Source: Burkholderiales bacterium | GTDB taxonomy: Bacteria; Pseudomonadota; Gammaproteobacteria; Burkholderiales; Burkholderiaceae_F | Assembly: GCA_020355165.1 (NCBI GenBank) | Contig: CP070661.1 | Coordinates: forward strand, 2,524,724 to 2,588,723 | Length of the DNA: 64,000 nucleotides | Reading direction: 5' to 3' | Part shown: positions 28,854-40,469 of the stretch, piece by piece | Layout: each line of letters starts with the position of its first letter | Numbering within the stretch: position 1 is the stretch's first letter | The notes under the pieces: generated by a model | The model's input: the letters and a program-made list of their open reading frames with translations, nothing else | Databases searched by the model: none | Told to the model about the DNA's origin: nothing | Translations under genes and position numbers: made by a program

Positions 28854-29867
28854 GTGGGTCTGTTCGACCGACTGTTCGGTCGGCAGCCGGCAGCCGGCGG
28901 CGACCCGCTGCTCGGCAAGGCGCTCGACCGGACGGTCGAAGTAGTGGAGCCGAAGCTGGCGCTGGCGCGCGACTGGCGCCGTCGGCTCGCACCGGGCGTG
29001 CAGGCGGCGATCGAGATCGCGAGATCGGGCGCGCAGTGCCTGCGCGAGGTGCACGACCTGTCGGTGGCCAACTGGAGCTCGGATCCGCTGCTGCGCGCGG
29101 CGTTTGCCAGCGCCGACAGCATCACCGACGTGCTCGCCCGCATGCGCGAATTGCAGCGCTTCATGCGCGCGCCGGGCGCCGGCAGCGAGGCGTATGCGGT
29201 GCTCGGCATGGCCTTCGAGAAGCGCAAGGTGCTGGGCGCCGCCCTGGTCGGTGACGAAGTCCGCCACGAGGTCGAGCGCACCCAGGTCAGCTTCGGTGAC
29301 CACCGGATCCGCGTCGTCGCCGCCGATGCCGAAGCCATGCGGCGGGCGGCCGGCGTGCGGCTCTTCAACGAGCTTCTTCTCGGCGTAACGCGCGAGCTCG
29401 CGCGGGCCGACGAGCGGCGCAAGGAACTGAACGTCGAGCGGGCGCTGCTGCAGGCGCGACTGCGCATGCTCGAGCACCGCGAGGATGCGCTGCTCGCCGA
29501 GCTCGTCGGCCGGGACGACACCGGCGCCGGCTCGCCGGCCGAGCACGCCGAGATGCAGCGGCGGCTCGACGAACTGAACGCGGCGATGGCGCAGTTCGGC
29601 GGCGGCACCGAAGGCCTCGACCGCCAGCTGGAGATCGTGCGCGATGCCCTGCTCTCGGCGCGCGAACTGGTGCGCATCGAGGCCTGCCGGCTGCGGCTCG
29701 ACGCGATGAACGCCCTGCTCGACGAAAGCCAGCCGGCAGGCCGGACAATCGAATTCGTGCAGGTGCAGGCGCCGGGAATCACCCGCGCTGTTGCTGCCGT
29801 GCGCCTGCAGCGGGCCGATCTGCCGGAGGGCGGTCTGTCCATCTCGGCAGTCGAACGGACCCTCTGA
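28854..29867 (+). CDS. Conserved helical/coiled-coil protein of unknown function
   Basis: A 337-residue protein not assigned to a named family. It starts at GTG 28854 with GLFDRLFGRQPA, a short amphipathic start like many membrane-associated proteins. The middle third (SQVSFGDHRIRVVAADAEAM) may be a small beta domain. From about residue 170 it is a long helix with heptad-like repeats (ARADERRKELNVERALLQAR, RRLDELNAAMAQF). No signal peptide or membrane span is clear. A GGTAGG site precedes the start. It follows the RRM gene by 8 bp and precedes an acyltransferase gene by 36 bp, all on the same strand. Codon use matches its neighbours. Confidence 0.7.
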   Translation: MGLFDRLFGRQPAAGGDPLLGKALDRTVEVVEPKLALARDWRRRLAPGVQAAIEIARSGAQCLREVHDLSVANWSSDPLLRAAFASADSITDVLARMRELQRFMRAPGAGSEAYAVLGMAFEKRKVLGAALVGDEVRHEVERTQVSFGDHRIRVVAADAEAMRRAAGVRLFNELLLGVTRELARADERRKELNVERALLQARLRMLEHREDALLAELVGRDDTGAGSPAEHAEMQRRLDELNAAMAQFGGGTEGLDRQLEIVRDALLSARELVRIEACRLRLDAMNALLDESQPAGRTIEFVQVQAPGITRAVAAVRLQRADLPEGGLSISAVERTL

Positions 29868-29903
29868 CAGGCGGCGGCAGATGCGGCCGGCCCAGTCGCC
29901 CTG

Positions 29904-30497
29904 ATGCTGCAACGGTTCGCCCGCGGCGTGCTGCGCCTGCTCGGCTGGCGCATCGAGTACGTCGAGGCGCCGGGGCCGCGCGGCATCGTCATCGTCTACC
30001 CGCACACCTCGAACTGGGATTTCGTGATCGGCCTGCTCGCCAAGTGGGCGATCGGCCTGCCGCTGCGCTTCGTCGGCAAGGAGTCGCTGTTTCGCGGCCT
30101 CACCGGCGCCACGCTGGGCCGCCTGATGCGCCTGTGGGGCGGCCGCCCGGTCGACCGCCATCGTGCCAGCGGTGCCGTCGAGCAGCTGGCGCAGCTGATG
30201 CGCAGCGAGCCGTGGTTCTGGCTGGCGCTGTCGCCGGAGGGCACCCGCAAGTTCCAGGATCATCTGCGCTCGGGCTTCTACCACCTCGCGCTGGCGATGC
30301 AGCTGCCGGTAGGCTTGGCGTTCATCGACTACTCGAGCAGGACCGTTGGCGTGGGCAGGTACGTGCAGCTGAGCGGCGACGTCGACGCGGACCTGCGCAC
30401 GCTGCGCGAGTTCTACGCCGAGAAGCGAGGCCTGCATCCGCAGCAGGCTAGCGCGATCGCCTTTCGCGGCGCGGCCGGCAAGGAAACGAGCAGATGA
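29904..30497 (+). CDS. Lysophospholipid acyltransferase family protein (PlsC-like)
   Basis: A 197-residue acyltransferase of the LPLAT/PlsC superfamily. The catalytic H-x4-D motif is PHTSNWDF (His34, Asp39), and the substrate-binding motif is LSPEGTRK near residue 112. Members acylate glycerol-phosphates or other lipids at the inner membrane, though this short group often has no known substrate. There are hydrophobic stretches but no clear signal peptide. The stop overlaps the next start by 4 bp (ATGA), so it is coupled to the DUF3530 hydrolase, which hints at lipid or acyl ester handling by the pair. Confidence 0.85.
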   Translation: MLQRFARGVLRLLGWRIEYVEAPGPRGIVIVYPHTSNWDFVIGLLAKWAIGLPLRFVGKESLFRGLTGATLGRLMRLWGGRPVDRHRASGAVEQLAQLMRSEPWFWLALSPEGTRKFQDHLRSGFYHLALAMQLPVGLAFIDYSSRTVGVGRYVQLSGDVDADLRTLREFYAEKRGLHPQQASAIAFRGAAGKETSR

Positions 30498-31231
30498 CCC
30501 TCAGAGTGCTCCTGTTGCCGCTGCTGTGCGCGGTGGCGCTGCCGGCGCCGGCGCAGGACTTCGAGCGCGAGGCGCGCTGGCGGGACGAGGTGGCACCGAA
30601 CGTCGTCGTCGGCGATGTGGTCGACCTGCGCGCTGCAGATGGCCGCGCGTTTCTCGGCATCTACGCCGCGAGCCCGGGGGCCAGGACGGCACTGGTGATC
30701 GTCCACGGCATCGGCGTGCATCCGGACCATGGCGCCATCGGCATGCTGCGCATGGCACTTGCCGACCGCGGCTTCGCGACGCTGTCGATCCAGATGCCGG
30801 TGCTGGCGGCCAGCGCGCCACCGGAAGCCTACATTCAGCTCTTTCCGCTTGCCGCACAGCGCATCAGTGCCGCCGCGGCCTGGCTGAACGAGCGCGGATA
30901 CAGCGACTCGGTGCTGGTCTCGCACAGCATGGGCAGCCGCATGGCCAACGCCTACTTCGACGGCACGGCGACACCCGCGTTCCGTCGCTGGGTCGTCCTT
31001 GGCCTGGGCAACGAGTACAGCCACCGGTTCGCCGCCAGCCGACCGGTGTCGGTGCTCGACGTCCAGGGCGATGCCGACCTGCCGGCCGTGCTGCAACACG
31101 CCGAGGCACGCAGGCGGGTCGCCGAATCGACCGCCGGCGGGCGGCAGCTGACGATCCGCGGCGCCGATCACTTCTACGCCGGCCGGCACGCCGAGCTGGT
31201 CGCCGCGATCGCCTCGTTCGCGGCGCGCTGA
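30494..31231 (+). CDS. Exported DUF3530 alpha/beta-hydrolase
   Basis: A 245-residue protein with a signal peptide (MTLRVLLLPLLCAVALPAPA, cut near AQD). The mature part is an alpha/beta-hydrolase of the DUF3530 type: TALVIVHGIGVHPD near the oxyanion region, LVSHSMGSRM with the nucleophile Ser in SHSMGS, and a C-terminal GADHFYAGR with the likely catalytic His. The substrate is unknown; periplasmic location is inferred from the signal. It overlaps the acyltransferase by 4 bp and ends at a hairpin shared with the convergent fccB. Confidence 0.82.
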   Translation: MTLRVLLLPLLCAVALPAPAQDFEREARWRDEVAPNVVVGDVVDLRAADGRAFLGIYAASPGARTALVIVHGIGVHPDHGAIGMLRMALADRGFATLSIQMPVLAASAPPEAYIQLFPLAAQRISAAAAWLNERGYSDSVLVSHSMGSRMANAYFDGTATPAFRRWVVLGLGNEYSHRFAASRPVSVLDVQGDADLPAVLQHAEARRRVAESTAGGRQLTIRGADHFYAGRHAELVAAIASFAAR

Positions 31232-31256
31232 AAAAAAGGCGGCGCGTGGCGCCGCC
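31231..31256 (-). terminator. Rho-independent terminator for fccB (leftward)
   Basis: GGCGGCGC and GCGCCGCC form a perfect 8-bp stem with a GTG loop. On the minus strand it is followed by seven T residues. It lies 25 bp past fccB and directly behind the DUF3530 stop. Rightward it has no U-tract, so it mainly serves the leftward unit. Confidence 0.88.
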
Positions 31257-31280
31257 GTTCGTGTCGCCGCGCGACGCGCT

Positions 31281-32567
31281 TCAGGTGAGCATGTCCGACC
31301 ACACGGTCTGCGCCCAGCCCCAGGCGTATCCGCCCTCGTTCTTCCACTGGGCCCGGTCCTGACCGGACACGCCGCCGGCGCCGCTCACCGGAACGATCGT
31401 CTTCTTGCCCTCGTCCCAGTGATGAACGCTGGCGACGTGAATGGCGTTCGCGTCGTCGACGAAGCTGTAGCAGGTGTTGGTCATCATCGGCGGGATCGGC
31501 GGGCGGCCACTCAGTAGCTCGACGATCGCCGCGGCGGCCGCCTTGCCGTGCTGGTTGGCCATGTGCCCCGACTTCGGCATGCCCGGCGCCGACAGCGTCG
31601 AATCGCCAAGCACGTGCACGTTCGGCATCTTGACCGATTCCAGCGACGTCCAGTTGACCTCGCACCAGCGGTCGTTGGCGGTGATCAGCCCCGTGTCGCG
31701 CGCCAGGTTGCCGGCCCGCTGCTGCGGGATGAAATTGAGCACGTCGCCCCTGATGCGGTCGCCGAGGTTGGAGACGAAGGTCCTGCCCCTGACGTCCACC
31801 TCGACGATCGCCATGTTCGGCTGATACTCGACGATGCCCGCGTAGTCCTCCTTCCACACTCGGGTGAACAGCGGCCCTTTCGAGGTGACGTTCGGATTGG
31901 CGTCGAGCACCAGCAGCTTGCTCTTCGGCTTGCGCGTCTTCAGGTGGTAGGCGATCTGGCAGGTCCGCTCATAGGGACCCGGCGGGCAGCGGTACGGCGC
32001 CAGCGGAACGCTCAGCACGACGGTTCCCCCGTCAGGCATCGACTCGAGCTGCCGGCGCAGCAGCGTCGTCTGCGGCCCCGCCTTCCAGGCATGCGGAATG
32101 GTTTCCGCATCGGCCGCGTCCATGCCCTTGACGCGCTCGTACATGAACTCGATGCCGGGCGAGACGACCAGCCGGTCGTAGGTCAACGTCGTCCCGGAGG
32201 CTAGTCTGACCTGCCTCTTGGCGGCATCGATCGCCGTCACCGTGTCGTGCACGACGTTGATGCCGCGCTTGCGCAGGCCCTCATAGCTGCTCGTCAGCTG
32301 CTCGATCGTGCGGTTGCCGCCCAGCACGAGGTTCGACATCGGGCAGGAAACGAAACTGCGGCTCGGCTCGACCAGCGTCACTTCGATGGCGCCAGCCGAC
32401 CACAGGTTCAGGTACTTGGCTGCGGTGGCGCCACCCCAGCCGCCACCGACCACCACCACCTTGCCCTTGGCGCCGCCCATCGTTGCGCAGGCGCCCAGCG
32501 TGCCGACGGCCATCCCGGCGGTCGCCAGCTTCAGTACGTCGCGGCGGGAGAACACATGCGTTGTCAT
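31281..32567 (-). CDS. fccB: Sulfide dehydrogenase flavoprotein subunit (flavocytochrome c, FccB/SoxF)
   Basis: A 428-residue flavoprotein that oxidises sulfide to sulfur in the periplasm and passes electrons to its cytochrome partner. The N-terminus has a Tat-type signal (SRRDVLKLATAGMAVG, cut near GACA). The FAD domain starts GKVVVVGGGWGGATAAKYL. Redox cysteines are in FVSCPMSN and APYRCPPGPYERTCQ. The C-terminal FCSD domain has NTCYSFVDD and GYAWGWAQTVWSDML. It is 15 bp downstream of a c-type cytochrome gene on the same strand, the usual FccA-FccB order, and ends at a strong terminator. The pair suggests a sulfide-oxidising ability or sulfide detoxification. Confidence 0.94.
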   Translation of the reverse strand: MTTHVFSRRDVLKLATAGMAVGTLGACATMGGAKGKVVVVGGGWGGATAAKYLNLWSAGAIEVTLVEPSRSFVSCPMSNLVLGGNRTIEQLTSSYEGLRKRGINVVHDTVTAIDAAKRQVRLASGTTLTYDRLVVSPGIEFMYERVKGMDAADAETIPHAWKAGPQTTLLRRQLESMPDGGTVVLSVPLAPYRCPPGPYERTCQIAYHLKTRKPKSKLLVLDANPNVTSKGPLFTRVWKEDYAGIVEYQPNMAIVEVDVRGRTFVSNLGDRIRGDVLNFIPQQRAGNLARDTGLITANDRWCEVNWTSLESVKMPNVHVLGDSTLSAPGMPKSGHMANQHGKAAAAAIVELLSGRPPIPPMMTNTCYSFVDDANAIHVASVHHWDEGKKTIVPVSGAGGVSGQDRAQWKNEGGYAWGWAQTVWSDMLT

Positions 32568-32582
32568 GGCTGGTCTCCTGTC

Positions 32583-32909
32583 CTACTGGCCCATCGACTG
32601 GCGGGCGAACTGCTCGGCGATGGCGTCGATCTGCGCATCGCTGTAGCCCTTGGCGATCTGGTGCATCACCGTCGCCGCCCGCTTGCCGTCACGGAACTCG
32701 CGCATCCGCTGCGCGATCTGGTCCTTCTTCTGCCCGGCCAGGCTGGGCATGCCGCCGCGGGCGACGCCGCTGGTGCCGTGGCAGTTGGCGCAGTTGCCGG
32801 CGATATAGCGCGCGGCGTTGGCATCCCCGTGCCCCGCTGCCGACGCAGGGTTCAGGGCCACGGCGGCGAAGCCGACCGCGGCGCTGGCGATCAGGTGTTT
32901 GGATTTCAC
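32583..32909 (-). CDS. Periplasmic c-type cytochrome, FccA-like subunit
   Basis: A 108-residue monohaem cytochrome c. GTG 32909 was chosen because AAGGAGA lies 9 bp upstream and a signal peptide follows at once (KSKHLIASAAVGFAAVALNP, cut near ASA). The haem site is CANCH (Cys40, Cys43, His44); Met54 in GGMPSLAG could be the sixth ligand. The length fits a single class I cytochrome domain, whereas Allochromatium FccA has two haems. It lies immediately before fccB, so it is the likely electron acceptor of the sulfide dehydrogenase. Confidence 0.88.
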   Translation of the reverse strand: MKSKHLIASAAVGFAAVALNPASAAGHGDANAARYIAGNCANCHGTSGVARGGMPSLAGQKKDQIAQRMREFRDGKRAATVMHQIAKGYSDAQIDAIAEQFARQSMGQ

Positions 32910-32946
32910 GCGACGTCTCCTTGATGTGTAGGTGGCCTTGGGAAGC

Positions 32947-32974
32947 AAAAAGCCCGCGGTCTGCGGCCGCGGGC
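32947..32974 (-). terminator. Rho-independent terminator of clpS-clpA
   Basis: GCCCGCGG and CCGCGGGC pair over 8 bp around a 7-nt loop. On the minus strand the stem ends in TTTTT. It lies 83 bp past clpA and 37 bp before the fccA start, so any fccAB promoter must overlap it or lie in the short stretch 32910-32946, where none is obvious. Confidence 0.85.
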
Positions 32975-33056
32975 CTAGTTTCCACCGATCCCCGGGGCGC
33001 TGTCCACACCCCGGCATGGTCGTCAACGGATGCGCGGTCGATCGCGCACTTGCGCT

Positions 33057-35368
<2,312 letters not shown>

Positions 35369-35372
<4 letters not shown>

Positions 35373-35677
35373 GCTTCCTCCATCACGCACTGCAGCGGGT
35401 GCTGGTGCTGCCGTGAATAGCTGCAAACCTGCTCGACCTTCGACGCAGCCACGTCGCGCGGGTAGACGCCACAGACGCCGCGACCTTCATGGTGCACCTT
35501 GAGCATGATCTGGGTCGCCTGCTCCCTGCCCTTGCCGAAGAACTTCTGCAGCACGCCCACCACGAACTCCATCGGCGTGAAATCGTCATTGAGCAGAACG
35601 ACCTGGAACATCGGCGGCGGCTTGACCCGGGAAGCCTGCTTCTCGGTGACCGCGCCTTCGTCGAACCGCTCGCTCAT
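35369..35677 (-). CDS. clpS: ClpS adaptor for N-end rule degradation
   Basis: A 102-residue adaptor that binds N-degron substrates and docks on the ClpA N-domain. The N-terminal tail is flexible. The core shows [20 protein letters not shown] (with the substrate-binding Asn-Asp pair) and [20 protein letters not shown] with the conserved His in KVHHEG. ATG 35677 is the family start. Its stop overlaps the clpA ATG. No strong ribosome site is visible upstream, and a predicted promoter lies only a few bases before the ATG. Confidence 0.97.
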
Positions 35678-35687
35678 ATCCGCATTC

Positions 35688-35716
35688 TAGATAGCGCCCC
35701 GTCTGAACCACCGCAA
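35688..35716 (-). promoter_or_regulatory. Candidate promoter of clpS-clpA
   Basis: On the minus strand TTGCGG (35711-35716), a 17-bp gap and TATCTA (35688-35693) make a fair sigma-70 promoter. Transcription would start near 35681, leaving only about 4 nt before the clpS ATG, so the message would be almost leaderless. An upstream promoter is also possible. Confidence 0.35.
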
Positions 35717-36119
35717 TCATCGGCGCTTCAATCATAAGTGAACTGCGGCGCACGGCTACCGCGGCAATGGCCGAGTCTCGGCCTCCCGCATTCGGCTGCC
35801 GCCGCCATTGCTTGATAGCGCCACGCCGCGGCGACCGCAGCGGCCGCCCGCCGAACGGCTGCCGCCAGCCCCGGAACAGGCGGGCCGCCGCCGGGAGTGA
35901 CCGCTGCCTTCCGGCGCCGACGGCCCTTGACGCGCAGCGGTCTTGTTGGAATATTCCGGCATTCGCCCGGGCACCGGGGACCGGCAGGACGGGGCGGAGG
36001 GCGGCGCCAGCGCAGCAGCTGGGGTGGCGCCGCGGGGAGAGGAGTCGAACCGGCACTGCCAGATCACCGGCGGTCAGGACGGGGCGCCTCAGAGTGACGC
36101 TGCACGGAAGGAAACAAAA
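35694..36119 (+). promoter_or_regulatory. Spacer clpS-csp with candidate cold-shock promoter and long leader
   Basis: No gene is seen in this 426-bp gap. On the plus strand TTGACG (35927-35932), 17 bp and AATATT (35950-35955) form the best sigma-70 promoter, giving a leader of about 155 nt before the cold-shock ATG. Long structured leaders are typical of cspA-type genes. The leader is GC-rich, has several short inverted repeats such as GGCGCC boxes, and ends in GGAAGGAAACAAAA just before ATG. The part from 35700 to 35920 shows nothing recognisable. Confidence 0.5.
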
Positions 36120-36329
36120 ATGGCTACAGGCACTGTCAAGTGGTTCAACGACGCCAAGGGGTACGGCTTCATCACGCCGGATGACGGAGGCGAGGATCTG
36201 TTCGCCCACTTTTCGGCGATCCAGATGAATGGCTTCAAGACGCTGAAGGAGGGCCAGAAGGTGGCCTTCGAGGTGGTCACCGGCCCGAAGGGCAAGCAGG
36301 CGTCGAACATCGTGCAGAGCGGCAGCTGA
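36120..36329 (+). CDS. Cold-shock protein, CspA family
   Basis: A 69-residue single OB-fold protein that binds single-stranded RNA and DNA and melts RNA structure. It has [20 protein letters not shown] with RNP1 (KGYGFI) and RNP2 (DLFAHF), then [16 protein letters not shown] and the usual basic end. A strong GGAAGG site precedes ATG 36120; the longer in-frame reading from 35943 is not homologous to anything and covers the predicted leader. The gene is alone on the plus strand and ends at a terminator shared with icd. Cold induction is likely from the family but not shown. Confidence 0.96.
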   Translation: MATGTVKWFNDAKGYGFITPDDGGEDLFAHFSAIQMNGFKTLKEGQKVAFEVVTGPKGKQASNIVQSGS

Positions 36330-36349
36330 CAGGCTGCGCCGAGCCCCAC

Positions 36350-36377
36350 AAAAAACCCCGCAATCGCGGGGTTTTTT
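36350..36377 (+). terminator. Bidirectional terminator between csp and icd
   Basis: AAAAAACCCCGC and GCGGGGTTTTTT form a symmetric stem with a 4-nt loop and six T residues on each strand. It lies 20 bp after csp and 28 bp past the end of the convergent icd gene, so it serves both. Confidence 0.95.
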
Positions 36378-36405
36378 GTCGGCCTGCCGTCAAGCGCGGC
36401 GAGCG

Positions 36406-37653
36406 TCACATTTGGCCGATCATTGCGTCGCCGAACCCCGAGCAGGAAACCTGGGTGGCGCCGGCCATCAGCCGCGCGAAGTCATAGGTCACGGTCTTGG
36501 CCAGGATCGCCTTCTGCATCGAGCTGATGACCAGATCGGCCGCCTCGGTCCAGCCCATGTGCCGCAGCATCATCTCGGCCGACAGGATCTCCGAGCCGGG
36601 ATTCACGTAGTCCTTGCCGGCGTACTTCGGCGCCGTGCCGTGGGTCGCCTCGAACATCGCCACCGAGTCCGACAGGTTGGCGCCAGGGGCGATGCCGATC
36701 CCACCGACCTGCGCCGCCAGCGCGTCGGAGATGTAGTCGCCGTTCAGGTTCATGGTGGCGATGACGTCGTACTCGGCCGGCCGCAGCAGGATCTGCTGCA
36801 GGAAAGCGTCGGCGATCACGTCCTTGACGACGATGTCGCCGTGCGCGGCCTTGATCTTCATCCACGGGCCGCCGTCGAGCAGTTCGGCGCCGAACTCCTT
36901 CTGCGCCAGGTCGTAGCCCCACTTGGCGAAAGCACCCTCGGTGAACTTCATGATGTTGCCCTTGTGCACGAAGGTCACGCTCCTGCGCCTGTTGTCGATC
37001 GCGTACTGGATCGCCTTGCGGACCAGCCGCTCGGTGCCCTCGCGGGAGATCGGCTTGATGCCGATGCCGGAGGTTGCCGGGAAGCGGATCTTCTTCACCC
37101 CCATCTCCTCCTGCAGGAACTTGATGACCTTCCTGGCCTTGTCGCTCTCGGCCTCGTACTCGATGCCGGCATAGATGTCCTCCGAGTTCTCGCGGAAGAT
37201 CACCATGTCGGTCTTCTCCGGCTCGCGTACCGGGCTTGGCACGCCCTTGAAGTAACGCACCGGCCGCAGGCACACGTACAGGTCGAGCTCCTGCCTCAGG
37301 GCGACGTTGATCGACCGGATGCCGCCGCCGACCGGGGTCGTCAGCGGCCCCTTGATCGACACCACGTACTCGCGCAGCGCCGCCAGCGTCTCGTCGGGCA
37401 GCCAGACGTCGGGGCCGTAGACGCGGGTCGACTTCTCGCCGGCGAACAGTTCCATCCAGACGATCTTGCGCCGCCCGCCGTAGGCCTTCGCCACGGCTGC
37501 ATCGACCACCTTGATCATCACCGGCGTGATGTCGATGCCGGTGCCGTCGCCTTCGATGTAGGGCACGATCGGCTGGTCGGGCACGTTCAGCGAGAAGTCC
37601 TTGTTGACGGTGATCTTCTGCCCTGCGCTGGGCACCTTGATGTGCTGGTACAT
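36406..37653 (-). CDS. icd: NADP-dependent isocitrate dehydrogenase
   Basis: TCA cycle enzyme that oxidises isocitrate to 2-oxoglutarate. The 415-residue protein matches the E. coli type: [18 protein letters not shown], the substrate loop [23 protein letters not shown] with the phosphorylatable Ser (SINV), [18 protein letters not shown], and the metal-binding [16 protein letters not shown]. The Lys/Tyr pair for NADP fits the region [15 protein letters not shown] 37653 was chosen because the longer frame begins with low-complexity Gly/Ser/Ala residues. The serine loop suggests possible control by AceK if that kinase exists in this genome. It is a single leftward gene. Confidence 0.97.
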   Translation of the reverse strand: MYQHIKVPSAGQKITVNKDFSLNVPDQPIVPYIEGDGTGIDITPVMIKVVDAAVAKAYGGRRKIVWMELFAGEKSTRVYGPDVWLPDETLAALREYVVSIKGPLTTPVGGGIRSINVALRQELDLYVCLRPVRYFKGVPSPVREPEKTDMVIFRENSEDIYAGIEYEAESDKARKVIKFLQEEMGVKKIRFPATSGIGIKPISREGTERLVRKAIQYAIDNRRRSVTFVHKGNIMKFTEGAFAKWGYDLAQKEFGAELLDGGPWMKIKAAHGDIVVKDVIADAFLQQILLRPAEYDVIATMNLNGDYISDALAAQVGGIGIAPGANLSDSVAMFEATHGTAPKYAGKDYVNPGSEILSAEMMLRHMGWTEAADLVISSMQKAILAKTVTYDFARLMAGATQVSCSGFGDAMIGQM

Positions 37654-37820
37654 GACGTCTCCGCGTTGTTGAATCGCCGCCCCTGCGCTGCCGGCGGCGC
37701 CGCTGCCGCTGCCGCTCGCCACTGGCGCAACGACGCGGCAGTTTACTCGCCCGTCACCTTCGAGCCTGCCTCGCGCAGTCGGCAAAGTGGTAAAAAGGCG
37801 CCCCGACCCGATCGCCTGCC

Positions 37821-38294
37821 ATGTTGATCCGCATGCCGACGCGCCTGCTCTCGACCCTGCTGGTCCTGCTCGCGACGGCGGCCGTCGCGGCCGCGACCAA
37901 CGTCGCGGCGCAGACAGCGACGCTGCCGACGGTGCAGCTGACGGCCGGCATCCACCTGATCACCGCCGAGGTCGCTGCTCGCGACCCCGACCGCGTCCGT
38001 GGCCTGATGTTCCGCCAGGGGCTGCCCGCCAACCACGGCATGCTGTTCGTGTTCGACCGCAAGGCCGTGCACTGCATGTGGATGCGCAACACGCTGATCC
38101 CGCTGTCGGTGGCCTTCGTCGAGGACGACGGAACGATCGTCAACATCGAAGAAATGCAGCCGAGGGACGAACGCAGCCGCCACTGCGCCAGGCAGCCGGT
38201 CCGCTACGCCCTGGAAATGGCGCAGGGATGGTTCGCCAGCCGGGGCATCGGCCCGGGCTCGAAGCTCGGCCGGCTGCCGCCCGGCCCGCGCTAG
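37821..38294 (+). CDS. Exported DUF192 protein
   Basis: A 157-residue protein with a signal peptide ([19 protein letters not shown], cut near VAAQ) and a DUF192 domain. Markers of the family are [41 protein letters not shown] and the C-terminal [16 protein letters not shown]192 is a small beta-barrel fold of unknown function found in bacteria and archaea, usually exported or membrane-anchored. The gene is divergent from icd and convergent with sodB, with a shared hairpin between the ends. A start three codons in (MPTRLL) is also possible. Confidence 0.87.
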   Translation: MLIRMPTRLLSTLLVLLATAAVAAATNVAAQTATLPTVQLTAGIHLITAEVAARDPDRVRGLMFRQGLPANHGMLFVFDRKAVHCMWMRNTLIPLSVAFVEDDGTIVNIEEMQPRDERSRHCARQPVRYALEMAQGWFASRGIGPGSKLGRLPPGPR

Positions 38295-38301
38295 GAGCGG
38301 A

Positions 38302-38327
38302 CGGAGCCGGCGTCGCCGCCGGCTCCG
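38302..38327. terminator. Hairpin shared by DUF192 gene and sodB ends
   Basis: CGGAGCCGGCG and CGCCGGCTCCG form a perfect 11-bp stem with a TCGC loop in the 54-bp gap between two convergent genes. There is no good U-tract on either strand, so termination may be partial or rho-assisted. Confidence 0.5.
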
Positions 38328-38348
38328 GGCATCGAGAAGACCGACGGC

Positions 38349-38930
<582 letters not shown>

Positions 38931-38995
38931 CAGCGATCCTCCTTTGGCTTCCGAGGTACGGATTCTAGCGAGACCCGCCCGCGCGGCCGCGCGCA

Positions 38996-40378
38996 TCAAG
39001 GTGCGTCGCGCGAGGGCAGTCCCTGTTCGTCGTGCGCGTCGGCCCGCTCGACGCGCGCGGTGGCGCCGCCGCGCGCAAACCGCAGACGCAGCAGGTCGCC
39101 GGCAGCCAGCCGCGCCGCGTCGGTGACGACGTGCTCGCCGGCATCGGTGACCAGCGCGTAGCCGCGTGCCAGCACCGCATGCGGGTCGAGCGCCTGTAGG
39201 CGCGCGGCGACGGTCTGCAGCCGCCGCTGGCGATCGCCGAGAAGATGGCGTGCGGCAGCGGCAAGCAGGGTGTCGCGCCGCTGCAGCAGATGCGCCCGCG
39301 AGGCGAGGTCGGGCGCCGAACGATGCAGACGCAGGCGCAGGTCGTCACCGCGCCGCAGGGCGACGGCGACCCGTCCGGCCAGCGCGTGCCGCGCGCGCAG
39401 GCTCAGCGCCTCGACCCTCGCGGTCGACGCCTGCAGCGGCGCGCGCGGCGTGGCCAGCGATCGCTGGCTGTAGTCGAGCCGCTGCTGCGCCTGCTGCAGG
39501 CGTGCGCGAACGACGCGGCGCAGCCGCGCCAGCCGCTCGCCCACCGCGTCGAGCAGCGCCTGCCGATCCGGTGCGGCCATCTCGGCGGCGGCGGTCGGCG
39601 TCGGGGCGCGCAGGTCGGCGGCGAAGTCGGCGATCGTGACATCCGATTCGTGGCCGACGCCGACGATCACCGGCACCGCGCAGGCGCGGATGGCCCGCGC
39701 CACCACCTCCTCGTTGAACGCCCACAGGTCCTCGAGCGAGCCGCCGCCGCGCACCAGCAGCACGAGGTCGACCTCGCGCCGGACCGACACCGCCGCCAGC
39801 ATGCCGGCGATGCGGCTGCCGGCGCCGTCGCCTTGAACCGGCACCGGATAGACGATCGGCGAAACCTGCGGCGAACGCCGCGCCAGCGTGGTCAGGACGT
39901 CGCGCAGAGCCGCCGCCTGCAACGAGGTCACCACGCCGATCGAGCGAGGAAACGCCGGCAGCGGACGCTTGCCGTCGAACAGGCCCTCTGCCTGCAGCCT
40001 GCTCTTCAGTTGCAGGAAGCGCTCGTAAAGCCGGCCGAGCCCCGAGCGCTGCACCGCCTCGACGGTGAGCTGGTAATCGCCGCGCGGCTCGTACAAGCTG
40101 ACCTGCGCCAGGACCTCGACCTCATCGCCGTCGCTCGGCACGAAGTCGGCCAGCTGGTTGCGGCCGCGGAACATCGCGCAACGGACCTGCGCCCGCTCGT
40201 CCTTCAGCGTGAAGTACCAGTGGCCGCTGGCGGCTCGGGTGAAATTGGCGATCTCGCCGCGGACCCGCACCAGCCGGAAACTGCGCGCGAGCAGTCCAGC
40301 AACGGCGCGGTTCAGCGCGGCAACCGTGACGCATTCCCGCGCCAGTGCTAGATCTTCGTCGGTGGAGCCAGATTCCAT
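38996..40378 (-). CDS. xseA: Exodeoxyribonuclease VII large subunit
   Basis: With XseB it degrades single-stranded DNA in repair. The 460-residue protein starts with the OB fold ([36 protein letters not shown]) and has the catalytic region with [41 protein letters not shown] and [29 protein letters not shown] helical C-terminal half follows and ends with [18 protein letters not shown] 40378 was chosen ([16 protein letters not shown]); an upstream ATG at 40459 adds 27 non-conserved residues. xseB is not in the window. The gene is leftward and divergent from exbB. Confidence 0.95.
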   Translation of the reverse strand: MESGSTDEDLALARECVTVAALNRAVAGLLARSFRLVRVRGEIANFTRAASGHWYFTLKDERAQVRCAMFRGRNQLADFVPSDGDEVEVLAQVSLYEPRGDYQLTVEAVQRSGLGRLYERFLQLKSRLQAEGLFDGKRPLPAFPRSIGVVTSLQAAALRDVLTTLARRSPQVSPIVYPVPVQGDGAGSRIAGMLAAVSVRREVDLVLLVRGGGSLEDLWAFNEEVVARAIRACAVPVIVGVGHESDVTIADFAADLRAPTPTAAAEMAAPDRQALLDAVGERLARLRRVVRARLQQAQQRLDYSQRSLATPRAPLQASTARVEALSLRARHALAGRVAVALRRGDDLRLRLHRSAPDLASRAHLLQRRDTLLAAAARHLLGDRQRRLQTVAARLQALDPHAVLARGYALVTDAGEHVVTDAARLAAGDLLRLRFARGGATARVERADAHDEQGLPSRDAP

Positions 40379-40469
40379 GCGGGTTTGCGGGCCATATCTG
40401 TCCACATCGGCGCGCCACGCCTTGCATTGGCCGTTGCGCGCCGGCGCAGCGATCGGCACGAAGGGCCAA

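Noticed and set aside
35943-36119. An N-terminal extension of the cold-shock protein
   Set aside because: The cold-shock domain starts at the ATG at 36120 right after a strong ribosome site. The extension is Gly/Ala/Arg-rich and covers the likely leader.
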